A stretch of 64,000 bases of DNA from Dermacentor variabilis (GCF_050947875.1 NC_134574.1:152374934-152438933), one strand, 5' to 3'; shown: positions 33,880 through 46,241, numbered from the stretch's first letter. Program-made: numbers and translations. The notes: a model not told the origin generated them from the sequence alone.

Positions 33880-34180
33880 TTCTCATGTTCCGTCTGTGTG
33901 TGCGCTGCCCGACAATGAACCAAACCTCAAGTGCATGCACCAGTGAATCCTCAATTTCTTTATCAACGAGCGAGTTAGACTCTCTGTTCGCCTTGAACGG
34001 CCACCCTCCTAAATATTCAGTATGGCCACAAAAGTGTGTGTGTGTGGTTTTCCCGGTTTTGTTCATATTTTCCGAGCAATGTACATGAGTCTTATGGCAT
34101 CTGTAGGAGTATAAGTACGCCTGCGAGAACTGGAAGTAAATTTTTTGTTCAAAGTTAGCGCTTTGTGTTTGTGTAAATTG
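33880..34180 (-). repeat. Dispersed repeat R4, minus copy
   Basis: The reverse complement contains GCGCTAACTTTGAACAA followed by AATTTA and TTCTCG, matching 38355-38400 on the plus strand; both also share a GAACAAAA stretch further along. It is possibly the terminal part of a retroelement (Penelope-like elements in ticks are my guess). No coding content. Confidence 0.45.
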
Positions 34181-34465
34181 CCTTTCCATGTCCCTCTCAT
34201 TCTGCCTCGCTAGAACATAGTGGAAGGCAGAATATATACAAGCCCATGTAGCTACCCTCGTAAATGGAAGTGCTAAATTACAAAAAAAAAATCCTTCAGT
34301 GAACCTGGGTATGCGCCTTAACGGTCTTATAGACTTGCCATGGTCGTTCTAACGTGCCATAAACCATGTTATAACCAGTGGCGATGGCAAGGCGACCGAA
34401 AAAGAGAAAAGTGAAGTAAAGAGAAAACAACTAATAGGAAGCAACAACGCATTCCAATCAGAATG

Positions 34466-34690
34466 TCAAATTAATTTTATGAATGTCTTTTGCGCGTGCA
34501 GGCGTTCACTTTCATCCTTTTTAGCGTATGATAAAGTGACTGTGACTTTTTCCATAGTTATACGGGTAATTTCGTTGTCAAATTAATTTAATGAATGTCT
34601 ATTGCGCGTGCAGGCGTTCACCTTCATCCTTTTTAGCGTATGATAAAGTGACTGTCAACTTTTTCCATGGTTATACGGGTAGTTTCGTTC
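34466..34690 (+). repeat. ~112-bp tandem duplication within repeat R3
   Basis: TCAAATTAATTT.ATGAATGTCT...TGATAAAGTGACTGT occurs twice with a period of about 112 bp. The second unit leads into the R3 copy that follows. Confidence 0.88.
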
Positions 34691-34925
34691 TATCGAGGCC
34701 TTCGTTGTAGAAGCACTCGACTGTATATCAGCAGCAAAGAAAGAAAAAACATATGCTGTCTTGTTGCACATGCAAAGTTGCCTTCATCATATAGCACGTT
34801 TGTGCAGTACAAGTTTACTATCTATGCCATTTCAAAGACGGTTATGTTTGGTTACTACTCCACAAGAGAGCGTTTTCGCTTCTTGGACGCAGACAAACTG
34901 AAATAATCGGAAGACGAATAAAAAA
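34645..34925 (+). repeat. Dispersed repeat R3, copy 2
   Basis: Partner of 27117-27410; landmarks are given there. It is preceded by the 112-bp tandem duplication, which copy 1 lacks. Confidence 0.85.
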
Positions 34926-35339
34926 TGACAATATTGCAGTTACAACAGAGTAAACAATTTGAAAGCATATTAATGTTGAGGCGCACCTAATTAAACTTAA
35001 CTTCAAGCAATCACACTCAAAAATTGATGTACCTATCGAACTATCTGTTACGAAAAACAGGTAGTTCTGGACAATAGCGTTTAGGCCCCCCAAGTTACTC
35101 TTTTGTGCCATTTTCAAGACGCCGCGGTCTCGTATAACTCGGCACTTCAAACTTGTTTCCACGGACGGTTACTCTTAAAGCGCCACGACGCGCGACGTTC
35201 TTCTACTTGTCCATCACTCTCTCGGTGCTTCGCATTCGTTCCTTTCCCTGTACTCCCGTGCTGTTCCACTTTCTGACCTCTATGACAGCAAAATTCCAGA
35301 AGATTCTCTTTCGGTTAACCTCTTTGGCTTTCCCGTCTA

Positions 35340-35341
<2 letters not shown>

Positions 35342-35373
<32 letters not shown>
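35342..35373. repeat. (TC)n microsatellite
   Basis: About 16 TC units. Confidence 0.95.
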
Positions 35374-35377
<4 letters not shown>

Positions 35378-37360
35378 CACTCCCTCTCTTACGACTCTAC
35401 TCTACGACACTCCCACTCTTACGACACTACTCAAGTACGACGGATATTCGTTCCTATTTTCATATATTCTGTTTTTCTTCAAATTACCGCATTGACCGCA
35501 GCTGCCAACGCTCTTCTACACGATTAGTTTGAGCGACATTTGACGCTCGGCTTCTACAGCATTCGAGGCTTCTCAAAGGGCGCCTGTTCATTTGAAGTAG
35601 TGTGGAAGTTTAGTTATGTGTAGTCTGAACTTTTGGGAAAATTTTTTAAAGCTTTGCGGCACTCCAATTCGTCTATGGCGGCGAAGAAAGCACGTTCAGA
35701 CAATATCAGCCTTTCTATGGCCTCTTCACAAGGGTCGCAGAGTTCCGGTCACGCGGCATCCAAAATTAACAGGAACGAGATAGGTTAGCGATAACGGCCC
35801 TCGTTCTTTTTTTCTTTTACCAAGGCATCTCGCCTTTCCACAGGTGCATTCCTGGACACCAACGTATCACGTCTTAGTTATTCTATATGCATTGAACGTA
35901 TTCTGTAGGATTGACGGAGCTTACAAACGCTTTTTTTTTCTTGTGAGCATAATTCAACGGTAATCATATACACATTTAACGCATTATCTCATCTCGGACC
36001 CCATAACGTAATACTATTCCAATCTGTTTTTGTTACTATTTCCTGATTTCATATTTTCGTAACGGACGACGCAAGCATCGGGCGATGACTTGCAGTGTTG
36101 TATGAAAAGATCAATGAAACGCTTTTTCTCGTTTATGGCAGGTCACTTTTGCTTGCTTTCAAAACGAACGACGTTGCCTTACTTGACACGTGTTTCTTAT
36201 CTAATCCTCTGGCGAGAGCGGAGGAGCACGCAGAAATTGGGAGGGTTTCTGTAGTGCCGCGCAAGCGCAGTGGGAGTAGATAACCTGAGGAGGAGGGGGT
36301 TCCGGCTTGTGCGATTGGCCCGCTAATTCTTGCTGAGCCGCCGGTGTCTAGTGGAAAATCGATCCGCCGTGCAACGGAAGGCTAAGGAATGCAGCTGAGA
36401 TGGCTCCTAGGCGAATACAATTTGGCAGTGCTATGTCGCGCACGTGGCGAAAGGGCTCGACTACGCTATACTGTGAAGGAAAAGTTTTCATTACACACAA
36501 ATTAATTCATTGTCCCCGACAGCTCCTATAGTCAGTGCTAAAGCAATAGGTGGACAGCCATCTTCTATTCATTTCAGAGAGGGACAATTTCAGACCATTC
36601 CAGAAACAAAAAAGGTTCAGTTTTGTTCGGCATATTAACTCAATTTTAAATGCCCACACGTCACATTGATGCGGCGAGTTTTCGTGGTTTTGTAGCGTCG
36701 CGTGACGGACAGGCAAAGTAGGCGCAGCCCGAAAACATTTGGCGAAGGGTGGAGGACTGATGGTGAAAAGGTGTAGCATCGCAAATCATTATTTCCTTCT
36801 GAGGTTTGGTTCAATCGTGCATAATCAGTCTGCACGTGTCATACCAGATGAGAAGCTTTCGCTGTTTTCTTAAACGATGCGTGATAGACAAGCGAAGTCC
36901 AAAAGAAGGCGGTCCAAAAGAAAAAATGCGTGACCAGTCGTGGAGGGCTGATTGGAGATGTGGAATAGTAAAGCTTGAAATAGCTTTACGTTATAGCGCC
37001 TCTGTTTCCGTGGAGCGCGCAGTATAATTAAGGGCTAAGTGTGTTTTATCGTACCTTAAATATTGTGTTGTCGCGGTTCACTGGGAACGGGAGCTTTAAT
37101 TGCGATAAGTCGTCCTGTCGCACTCTGTATCTGCACACCCGAGAATTGGGAACGCAGACTCCTTCTATCAAGCCTACGCAACATTCTCGAGCAGATCGGC
37201 TTTGCCGTCACCATCCTGTCTCGATGCAAGTAGGGCCGTTGCAATATATTCAGCCAGCCCGCATTGCAAAGACCATCACGCTTAGCGCGGCACGAGCCTG
37301 TAAATTTTAATGTGGAGACAGGGATAAAGAAAGCGGAAACAACGACACAGAGCTGTGCCG

Positions 37361-37369
37361 TTTATTTGT

Positions 37370-37400
<31 letters not shown>

Positions 37401-37414
37401 CTTATTTATTTATT
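37361..37414. repeat. (TTTA)n microsatellite
   Basis: About 13 TTTA units with one TTTG and one CTTA variant. Confidence 0.95.
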
Positions 37415-38329
37415 CTTATGTATTTACTTGTCCGTGCATGCTCGCTTTCTTGCTTTTGCACGTTCGACAGTGTGAAACGAATCTTAACCAACGCGTCGCG
37501 CCAACATCTTGTTTCTGTATGACGGTGTGCTTTTCTTTCTTTCTTGTTCTTTTTTTTTAGTGTAGACACCGCAGTACGCTGACATTAAATGAATTTTCTC
37601 GAAGCGCTGACTTCTGAGAACTTTATTCGAGAAACATTATTGGAAATTTGCGCATAAAATTTGTTGAAAGTCAGCGCTGCGTGCGTCATACCTTAGTCAT
37701 ACCTAAGTTGAAGTCCGGCGTTCGTGTTGTTTTTCTCGTCCGTGTTCAATTGTGCGCTGGAACGATGTTTCATAATGCTAATCCCAACTGACTAGTCCTG
37801 CTATCGATACTTAGTCATAGCTGGCCCGTCTAGTGTTTCTCGCGCCATACCTGACCTTCAACGACCGCCAAGAGGCCCAACTTCCCAGATGTACGCCATA
37901 GCCAAGCGTGCGTACATCTTTCGAATGAAGTTGAAAGGTCTTGTGGGACACATACAGCATAACTCGAGCCAGTGTTTGCTGCCGCTTAAAAGGCGACAGG
38001 GCACTGACGCAGGCGTTGGCTCTGCGATTTACGCCACCAATCTGGTTTCCTCGTGGCGGTTGATGATAGCGATAAGCAGGCGGAGCGGCAGCACACCTGG
38101 CTAAATGCTACGGTCTTTTGTACGCGGAGCGTTTGACAGCGCTGCGATCACGGCGCGCAGGCGGACATATCACGTGGTATCTTGTTTTTTTTTTCGCAGG
38201 CTTCTCGAGTAAGCGGGAATACACCAATGCTTAATAGTTAGAAAGTCCGAAACTGTTAAATCGGTGAGGGTAGCTGTAGGGGCTTGTTGGTACGCATATC
38301 TTATTTTGTTGTAGCGCAAGGTGAACAAG

Positions 38330-38480
38330 GACAGCAGGAAGGCACATCTCACACAGACAGCGCTAACTTTGAACAATATATTTATTTCCCATTCTCGTCG
38401 TCGTCTCGTCGCTATATATACACCCTTGCAAGGTCATACAGCGCGTGTAAAATTTCGGTAAAAATGAACAAAAAAAATTA
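38330..38480 (+). repeat. Dispersed repeat R4, plus copy
   Basis: Contains CACACAGACAGCGCTAACTT then TGAACAATATATTTATT; inverted relative to the copy at 33880-34180. Confidence 0.45.
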
Positions 38481-39279
38481 AATGGGGACTATACGAAAGA
38501 AGTTTTTTACTCACATCTTCACAGACATGTACACGTTCAGCGCGAACAAAGCTTATTGAGCTTTTTTGAGGATAATGAAATGGAAGGTTTACTGACGCAT
38601 GCGTCGCCGAATGTTGATATGGGTGTAGCTTCTATTATCAAGCGCGTCATCTCACACCTGCTTCTACTCGTGATACTGTTTTTTAAAATCTAGGTTTGCA
38701 TTTGCATCTCTGGCAATGGATGCCAAGAAAGCCGTGGGCGGCCAGTTGTGTATTTTGTTATTGTTTCTCGCAACCTGTCATTTATGCATCTGGCTGTTTT
38801 ACCAATGTAGGATCATCCACACCCGAGAGGAATGCGGTGTACCACACCCGCGATGCAATCAATGAATTTCTTTTTATGTTCTTTTTCGCATGCGGTACGT
38901 GCGATTCTCTCTGGCCTTTTGTTTCTACACAGGCTGACCAATTTATCAGGCGCCGAAAATACAATGTTGATGCCGCTCCTCCCAACAATCTTCTTTAATC
39001 TATGTGTCAATCGCAGAAGGACTGCTTAAGAAGCAAAGTCGTTCGGACAGGTGCAGGGGTGAAGCATTGACATGAACAAAAGAAAGGTTACTGGCATCCC
39101 CTACATACACGGCTTCTCCCATGGCTGTCCTCACAACCGAAGATGTGCTACCGGGGGGACAGGAACTATATCGTTTCTGTGGTCCGCGGGGCCGTCCGTA
39201 GCTGGGAAAGGTAGAACGTCTAGTACGAAATGAGCCGGTGTCTCACTGTGCCTAATCATTGACAAGCGCGAAGGCTGCA

Positions 39280-39935
39280 TCAACAACTGCCGTGGTTGAG
39301 AAAGTGCCTCGGCCTTTTGGAACGCTGTGTAGATAAAGGAATCAAGGTAAAGGGACGAAGCTTTACTGCACCGGCCTCGATGGTGAGCTGAACTTCGCCA
39401 GAGAAGAGGTAAGCAGCTCCCGGAAATAAGGCGGCGGGCAGATCTTCAAAGGCGGGAAACGCGGCCATGAACCTGCTTCCGGCTTCAGTGTGGAGCTGAA
39501 GGCAGGTCGAGAACAGACATCACAGTGACGCTGAGGTCACACAGGGGTGTCTCCGTCCAGGACTGCAGTACGACTGGGCCGTGGTACCGAAGCAGCGCCG
39601 TACACTCAGCTCCAGTCTGCACAGGAGTAGTGAGTTCTCCTATGTCGTCGGAGCATGCCCGCAGCGTTGCAAGCGGCCGCCGACGGTAACGAACGGCCTG
39701 AGATCGCGTTTGTGGGTAGTTCTCGTATATCCATATAGTGGGCGGCCGCACGGAAAAAACTTCCGAGGCGCGACGTGGCTGAATCCGTAATGGCTGTGCA
39801 GTAACGCCCACATGCGCCCTTGCGGTATATTACCATTTTGCCGATCGCCGGACGAAAGCCTGAAAATCAGGTTGAACTGCCTGCGCAAACAGTCTGCCCG
39901 CACGCGTCGAGTCATCCATGCCATTGACGACATAT
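39280..39935 (-). pseudogene. Gag-like frame of an older LTR element, C-terminal part
   Basis: Minus-strand sequence interrupted by the Gypsy insertion at 39936-49515. Immediately below the insertion the frame reads GMDDSTRAGRLF and continues into a basic region before a stop near 39833; a related open frame runs to 39485. The frame is continuous with the portion at 49516-49740 once the Gypsy and one ATAT are disregarded. A retroelement gag is inferred from the capsid-like helix pattern only; protease or pol cannot be confirmed. Confidence 0.45.
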
Positions 39936-40088
39936 TGTTACGGAAGGATTAAAGACGGCAGAGGACAAAGATCGCGAGACGCTGCCTGCTGCGTGTTGTT
40001 GGTGGCCAGCCATCTTAACTATTCTTTCTCACCATGTATATATATATTGCAAATACAGTCTATCTATACTCCCAACATCGCCGTACCA
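39936..40088 (+). repeat. Gypsy 5' LTR
   Basis: 153 bp, TGTTACGGAAGG...CCGTACCA, aligning end to end with 49362-49515. Shared internal segments are CTGCTGCGT, TGTTGGTGG and CAGCCATCTTAACTA. Short LTRs of this size are at the low end for Gypsy. Confidence 0.92.
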
Positions 40089-40153
40089 TATTGCTGGGAG
40101 GTGCGGGGTACCACGGCTGGAAACGGAGTGGACGTCTCGTCACCGTCCGAAAC

Positions 40154-40740
40154 ATGAATGACGGTGAGCGCGCGGGATCCACGTCGTTGCCGCCTCGAAT
40201 GCCACCGTCACCACCTACGTCGCTGTCACCTTCGGTTGTGGTTGTGCAACCCAAGGATTCTGGAACTTTCTGCGGGAACAATGGCGCCGACGTTGAAGAG
40301 TGGGTGGCTATGTACGAATGCGTGAGTAGAATCAACAGATGGGACCCCGCGCTTATGCTTAGATAGCCTGTTGTTCTACCTACGCGGCACCGCAAAGGTG
40401 TGGTACGAAAGCTACGAAGAGGAGCTAACCAGCTTGGACCAATGCAAAGCGAAATCGACAGAGCTGTTTGGCAAACCAGCCGGCCATAATATTGCCGCAA
40501 AGTAGGAACTGGCCTCCCATGCCCAATCCCCCACGGAGTCCTATGTCACGTACATCGAGGACGTGCTGGCACTTTGTTGTAAAGCCTATGGTGACATGAC
40601 CGAAGCTGCGAAGGTCGGGCAGGTGCATAAAGGCACTGCTGAGGACTATCATTAAAGAGTGCCGACAATTCGAGCAGGCCAAAATCCGACGCGTCTTGCA
40701 ACCATTCGTCAGACTTCCCAATACTGCCGCAACGTCGACG
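40154..40740 (+). pseudogene. Gypsy gag, capsid region (broken)
   Basis: Starts at ATG 40154 with a Pro/Ser-rich N-terminus. DVEEWVAMYECVSRINRWDP marks the start of the gag fold, followed in another frame by LLFYLRGTAKVWYESYEEE and later YVTYIEDVLALC. At least two frameshifts (near 40366 and 40600) and a stop at 40503 break it. Gag assembles the virus-like particle in active relatives. Confidence 0.8.
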
Positions 40741-40741
40741 T

Positions 40742-41714
40742 GTGAAAATGAACCCGCCTAGCAGCATGCGTCGCCATCAGAGGACGGGGTGCGAGTTTTT
40801 GGACGTGAACTGGATGCGATGGCGCCCGCAGCTTTCTGTTCGCGTAGCCCTGATGCTACCATGTGTTCAGTTCCCTTCGTACAAGTCATCGTTCGCTAGG
40901 AACTTCAGAAGCATTGCATTACATTCTGTCTGCGCTATCGCCAATTCCGGAGCTTGCGAATGCCCTTCTAGTATTTTCGCTCCACCCCGACGCATCTCTA
41001 TGGTTTATCGCAGCACGACTGAGTGCAGAACTGCGGACGAACAGCCGCTGTGTTTCAACTGTCGCCGCATTGGTCATGTCGCCCGACACTGTCGCAACTC
41101 GTGGCCCTCAACACCTCGCACGCTGACCAACGTGATACGTTTTGATGGAAATGCCCGCAATGTTTCGCCCACCACTGAATCTCTAGCAGCGCCGACGACT
41201 CTGCTAGAAACACGTGGTGCTGTCGCTCACCATCGCCACGCGGACACGAGTCTCGTTCACCGCAAACAGATCGCCCATCTTCCCGTTCGCCGCAACCACG
41301 TCACCTTTCTTCGCTTGTGGCTTTTGGCCACACCTGTTCGGAAAACTAAGTGCAGCCCTCGGAGGTGGTGCTGCATTGTCTAGTATTACAGCAAATCCTC
41401 CGTGTGTGCACATAAGCAGAAGTGTAATTGATGTTAAGACAGACGGCGTACCTGTTCAAGCACTCGTCGACACTGGAGCCTATGTAGGCGCTTAAAGAAG
41501 GTCCTCACCCGAGCAGCTGCCCGAGTTCTTCGTGTAGCCGACGGCGGCATGCTGGTTCTTTGAATGTGCACTGCGCGTTTAAGTATTGTAGGCCGTCCTA
41601 TTTCTGTTCTCTTCGCTGTGATCAGCAACTGCACTCACGATGTTTTCCATGGATCGGACTTTTTATCGACTAATTCTGTTCTCATTGACTGCGCGACCGG
41701 CCTTCTTCAGTTAG
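40742..41714 (+). pseudogene. Gypsy nucleocapsid and protease region (broken)
   Basis: A CCHC knuckle CFNCRRIGHVARHC lies at 41051-41092, typical of nucleocapsid RNA binding. About 370 bases on, ALVDTGAYV (41469-41480 for DTGA) is the aspartic protease active site. A stop follows two residues later, and the flap region (GRPISVLFAVISN, HDVFHGSDFLS) is in another frame. The sequence is cut after DCATGLLQL by the LINE insertion at 41715. Confidence 0.85.
41703..41714 (+). other. LINE target-site duplication, left copy
   Basis: TTCTTCAGTTAG, repeated exactly at 46230-46241 on the other side of the inserted LINE. Confidence 0.93.
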
Positions 41715-42059
41715 CCCCGCAGGGACGCCTGCGTCAGCAGGCGTTTCGTGTGTTGCGACACCACGTACCCGAGCACATGAGGGTTGGACCTTCCTGAGTG
41801 TAGCCGTGCGCGGCTTAGCCGTGGCTGGGGAAAGGGCATCCTGGTGGTTGAGCCGATGCCGGGTGTTCAGACCTTTAAGGCCCCCCAGCGGGGCCAACGC
41901 ACCTCTTTGGCCTCTGCTTCACACAGACGGCACCTCCAGACTGACCCACCTTGGGGAAATCTTTCCTGTCCTCCTCTCCGATCTTCGTTTTTCTCTCCCG
42001 GCATTTTCATCTTTCCTGTCTTCTCTTGTCCTGTCCTCACTTCCGAATTTCCCAGCAGC

Positions 42060-42515
42060 GAGGATTAACCTTCTGTGGCTAGCCAGATTTTGTAATGCTG
42101 TAGTTGGTTATAGCAGCCATGTACGGTTGGCGTTGGAGGGGTTTCTCTTGCAGGAACTTCTGTCACGTCCTCCTGTTGGGCTCCATGGTGGGTGGTCGGC
42201 ATTGCGGCCGAAAACCCCATATTTTCTCATGGAAAATATGGCTTTATGGGTAATATGGGTGTTGCCCACAGAAACGAGGGCGCACCGAAGATGTCTTTCA
42301 GTTTTTCAGACGTCAAGTCCAGAACTTCCCTCGTTTTCATGTAGTTCACTCAGAAAAGCCATACGGGCCAATGCGATCCATCTCGCCATTCCTTGGCTCA
42401 AAGTCACTAATTTAAGTTTTTGGTCCAGGATATAAGGCGTCGAGGATGGCAGGCGGTGATCTCATTTTCGAGCTCAGCGATCAGCAGCTGTATGAGAAAT
42501 TGCCATCATCTAGAA
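42060..42515 (+). pseudogene. LINE copy 2 ORF1, N-terminal remnant
   Basis: Corresponds to 23105-23560 of copy 1: THRRCLSVFQTS-like and KVTNLSFWSRI segments, then GDLIFELSDQQLYEKLPSS. The knuckle region is deleted. The sequence jumps into the ORF2 endonuclease at about 42515. Confidence 0.75.
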
Positions 42516-43190
42516 AAGACAGTCATTTATAATCTTATTGATCAGCTTCCCGAGCCTTAGATACTCGTGGGAGATTTTAACGCTCATAACACGGTGGGGG
42601 GAGACTCACGATGCGACGCGAGAAGTCGATCTCATTGAAAATTTCATTTTAACTTCCGATGCCTACTCTTTATTAACAAAGAACTGATGTATTATAATCC
42701 ACATCCTAACTCGTACTCATCAATAGACCTGCCAATCGCCTCCGCTTGTATCTTCTCTGGTTTGGAATGGTGCGTAATTAAAAATCCGTTCGGAAATGAT
42801 CACTTCCCAGTAATGCTGAACTTCATAAACAAACATGACTTCCCTCCATACTTCTTTCGCTGGAAAACGGCATCAGCTGACTGAGAACGTTTACGGATTC
42901 CACCCACATATCGCGGGAATTTGTCGATAATTTTACTACAGCTCATGATGTTTCATACTTCACCGTTTTAGCACTGACGCCCCTGAAAAGTTCATTCGTC
43001 AAACAAGAGGCACTTCATCCAAAAGACCCTGGGTCCCCTGGTGGAATGACAATTGTACAGAGGCACGGAAGAGACAAAATAAAGCTCGGAGCAAACTACG
43101 TGAAAGTCCTATGGCCAAAAATAGAATATTAGCACGTTAAATCACAGGGAAGACGGAGGCGACGGCAGGCAAGGAGGGCAAGCTGGCAGA
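42516..43190 (+). pseudogene. LINE copy 2 endonuclease remnant
   Basis: Begins in the middle of the domain at the equivalent of 24990 in copy 1: VGDFNAHNTVGGDSR, then SSIDLPIASACIFSGLEW and NPFGNDHFPVML. The SDH motif is NDH here. The N-terminal catalytic Asn/Glu half is deleted. Stops and frameshifts follow. Confidence 0.8.
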
Positions 43191-43210
43191 GGTTTCTCTC
43201 AGGTATAAAT

Positions 43211-44730
43211 TTGTATAGTCCAAAAGCTAAAGTAGGGGATGGGCTGAAAAGGCTAAAGACTCAAGAAATTCATCCCTTGCTCCTAGTGAATGGTGAAACG
43301 CACCGCTTGGAAGACCAAGCTGACGATCTTGGAGAACACTTTCAGCGCGTTTCCAGTTCTGGTCATTATTTCAAGGCATTCCTGAAAGACAAACAACTAG
43401 CTGAACGCAAGGCTATCTACCGCAAATGTGGACAGGATGAACCCTTTAACGCGCCTTTAAACACTGCCGAGTAGAGAGCCTCCCTGACTGCATGTCATAG
43501 CTCTGGACCTGGACCTGACAGGATCATATGCGACATGATTAAACACCTCCCCAGTGATACTCAAATTACTGTGCTATCACTTTTTAGCGCAATATGGGCA
43601 GCGGGGTACCTCCGTACCACATGAAAAGAGGCCCTTGTCGTTCCGATTCTGAAACAGGGCAAAGATCCCGCATTAGTAACAAGTTACCGTCCAATTGCCC
43701 TCATAAGCTGTATATGCAAAATGTTTCCTTGAATTAACTAAATATCTTGATCCATATCAGTGTGATTTTAGAATAGGACGATCTACAGCCAACCATCTAG
43801 TGCGCATGAAAGCAAACATTCGCGACGCCTTCGTGTATAAACAATCCTTCTTATCTGTCTTTCTCGACATGGAAAAGGCGTAAGACACAACTTGGCGCTG
43901 CGGAATACTGCGTGACCTATGGACAATGGACATATCCGGCACTATGTTAAACATTATAGAAAGCTACCTGCGCTACCGTACATTCCGGGTGAAAACAGGT
44001 AATGCACTGTCGCGTGCATTCGAACAGGAAACTGGGGTACCCCAGGGAGGTGTACTGAGTTGCAGCCACTTTGTCGTTAAAATGAACGCGCTTCGTAAAG
44101 CATTAACACCATCTCTTTTTTATTCCGTCTACGTAGACTATATGCTAGTAGGTTTCAAATCCTGCAACCTAAGAGTCTCTGCGAGAAAAGTACAACAGTG
44201 CTTGAACAAAGTTTCCAAGTGGGCAGACGAAAAGGGGTTCAAACTGAACCCCAACTAAAGTTCTTGCGTTGTTTTCACCAGAAAGAAAGGGCTCGCTGCA
44301 GATCCCACTGTTCAAAATATATGGGCAACAAATACCTGCGAACAAAGAACACAAGTTCCTAAGTGTTATGCTTCACTCCAGGTTTACTTTCATTCCACAT
44401 AAAAAACTCTTTTAAGCAAAATGCCCCAAAAATATGAACTTATTTAATATCTTATCCCACACAGCTTGGGGTAGCGACAGAAAGTGTTTATTGAATCTTC
44501 ACAGGCGCCTAGTTCGATCACGACTAGACTATGGTGGCGTGGTATTTCACTCTGCCGCTACGAGCGCGCTAAAGATGTTAGACATCATCCACCATCTGGG
44601 TATCCGCCTGTCCAATGGCAGATTTAGAACAAGCACTGTCGAAAGTCTACACGTAGAGTCAGATGAGTGGCCACTTAATTTTCACAGAACATACGTCAGC
44701 TTCACCTATTTTCTCAATGTACGCCTTTAT
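43211..44730 (+). pseudogene. LINE copy 2 reverse transcriptase (motif C mutated)
   Basis: Motif A reads FLDMEKA*DTTW, with a stop in place of the usual Tyr. Motif B (TGVPQGGVLSC) is intact in the 43926-44258 frame. Motif C is YVDY instead of YVDD, removing one catalytic Asp. The thumb is recognised by LVRSRLDYGGVVFHS and HHLGIRL. Several frame breaks. Confidence 0.87.
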
Positions 44731-45023
44731 AAGTAACATCCGTGTTTCACAACAGTTAACGACTGGACGTGTGAAACACTTGTTTGTAAGAGACCCACTA
44801 AGAAACTTCCTTTGTCACTGTGTGCAAGAGAACTTAGCGAAGAAATGGATGTCCCAATACTCGAACATAGCCTAATACCTGCAGCTAAGCTATTTCCGCC
44901 CTGGGAGTGGCAGGTGATAGAATGGGACGTATTCTTTGTAGAGGTCACAAAGCACGCTCCTGAGCTTGAAAATGCTATGCATATCCGTGAGCTTCAATCG
45001 AAGTACTCCTGCTCCGAATTCTA

Positions 45024-45500
45024 GACAGACGCGTCAAAATCACATGCTGGCGTATCCTACGCGGCTATTGGTCCCTCTTTTTCTGAATCTGGCATGTTGA
45101 ACCCCCTAACAAGTATTTTAACTACAGAAGCCTATGCAGTACTGGCTGCAGTAAAACGTATAAAGTAACTAAACCTTGACAGAGCAGTCATATTCATACA
45201 CTCGTTAAGTCTCGTAAAAGCACTCACTTCTTTCAGGAGCATACTAATCCTGTCTTCAATGAAGTTTACGCACTCTTGGGCCACATCTGTTTATCACATA
45301 AACATGTAGTAATATGCTGGGTTCCTGGCCATAGAGGAATCGAGGCAAATGCGCTTGCCGACGAGATAGCCAAATCAATAGCATCGCAGGGTATTCGTTC
45401 TACTGCTGTGCCTCCCACAAAAGCTTTTCCTAAGAAACAAACTGCGAAGCCACTGGCAACGCTTGTTCGGACGCTGAAACCAGTAATAAGGTTCGCGTAA
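45024..45500 (+). pseudogene. LINE copy 2 RNase H
   Basis: Type I RNase H, which degrades the RNA strand in I-superfamily LINEs. TDASKSHAG holds the first catalytic Asp, TTEAYAVLAAVKRI the Glu, IHSLSLVKAL the third site (expected Asp is His), and WVPGHRGIEANALADEIA the last. Stops fall after KRIK, and a frameshift separates the third site from the C-terminal part. Further on (about 45620-45660), CGRC...H supplies the C-terminal zinc motif. This domain is the basis for calling both copies I-superfamily. Confidence 0.85.
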
Positions 45501-46219
45501 TAAAGCCGAAGTTAGGTTTCTCGCACCCAACTATGAAAACATGAAGAACAGATATCCTATTCACTAGACTAAGAATAGGACCCACATTTGGCACTCATAA
45601 CTTTCTCTTGTCCAGTAATGAGCCTCCAACCTGTGGTAGATGTAGTGACAGGCTGATCGTCCTCCACGTCTTCGTGGAGTGAAGGGAAGCCGAAAGAGAC
45701 AGGAAGAAACACTTTCCATTTTGCATACTGCCATTGCGTCCCCCTGCATCCGGCTATGTTTCTTGGCCAAGAATCGCTTTTTAAGACGAAAGCACTCATC
45801 CCTTTACTGAATGATGTTGTGCTACATGCTACAAGACCATTAAATTCATGGCGCATCCTATCTCCAGAGGATGCCGCTATCATAGTTTTCTTTGTATAGC
45901 ACAAGCCTCTAGGCCCTTGTGTTACAAGGGCTCGGGAGAGGCAGTATATAATAAGAGTTAATAATATATATAATAAGAGGCAGCACTTTGTATAATGCTT
46001 CATTCTTTCGCAATGCACTTTAATGTTCATAGTACACGTCATTACTCATTGCCATAATTTTAATATACGTAGATTTTTTGCAATTTACATCAACTCTTTT
46101 AGGCACCTTTACAGCCAAGTCACATTAACTTCACAGAATCCGCCAGTCCACTCCGAACTCATTAATACTAGCATGGCGCTCTTCGGCCATACCTGGACCG
46201 TATGCCATTAAACATGAAA

Positions 46220-46229
46220 CATTCATTCA
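46220..46229 (+). repeat. LINE copy 2 (ATTC)n tail
   Basis: CATTCATTCAT ends the LINE immediately before the right target duplication, so the tail is a short tandem repeat. Confidence 0.8.
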
Positions 46230-46241
46230 TTCTTCAGTTAG
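46230..46241 (+). other. LINE target-site duplication, right copy
   Basis: TTCTTCAGTTAG; Gypsy sequence resumes immediately after it. Confidence 0.93.

Larger units (their letters stand above)
34926..39279. other. No recognisable gene; microsatellites only
   Basis: Holds the (TC)n and (TTTA)n tracts and the R4 plus copy listed separately. The longest frames (up to 124 codons at 35153-35527) cross the (TC)n tract and show no domain. Confidence 0.45.
41715..46229 (+). mobile_element. I-superfamily LINE, copy 2 (internally deleted)
   Basis: Inserted in the Gypsy protease region and flanked by the 12-bp duplication TTCTTCAGTTAG. The 5' end matches copy 1 at 22757, so it was inserted full length. 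The 3' end is an ATTCATTCAT tail. An internal deletion of about 1.4 kb (relative to copy 1) joins mid ORF1 to the endonuclease near 42515. It retains the RNase H domain and C-terminal Cys/His motif that copy 1 lacks. Many stops and frameshifts. Confidence 0.94.
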
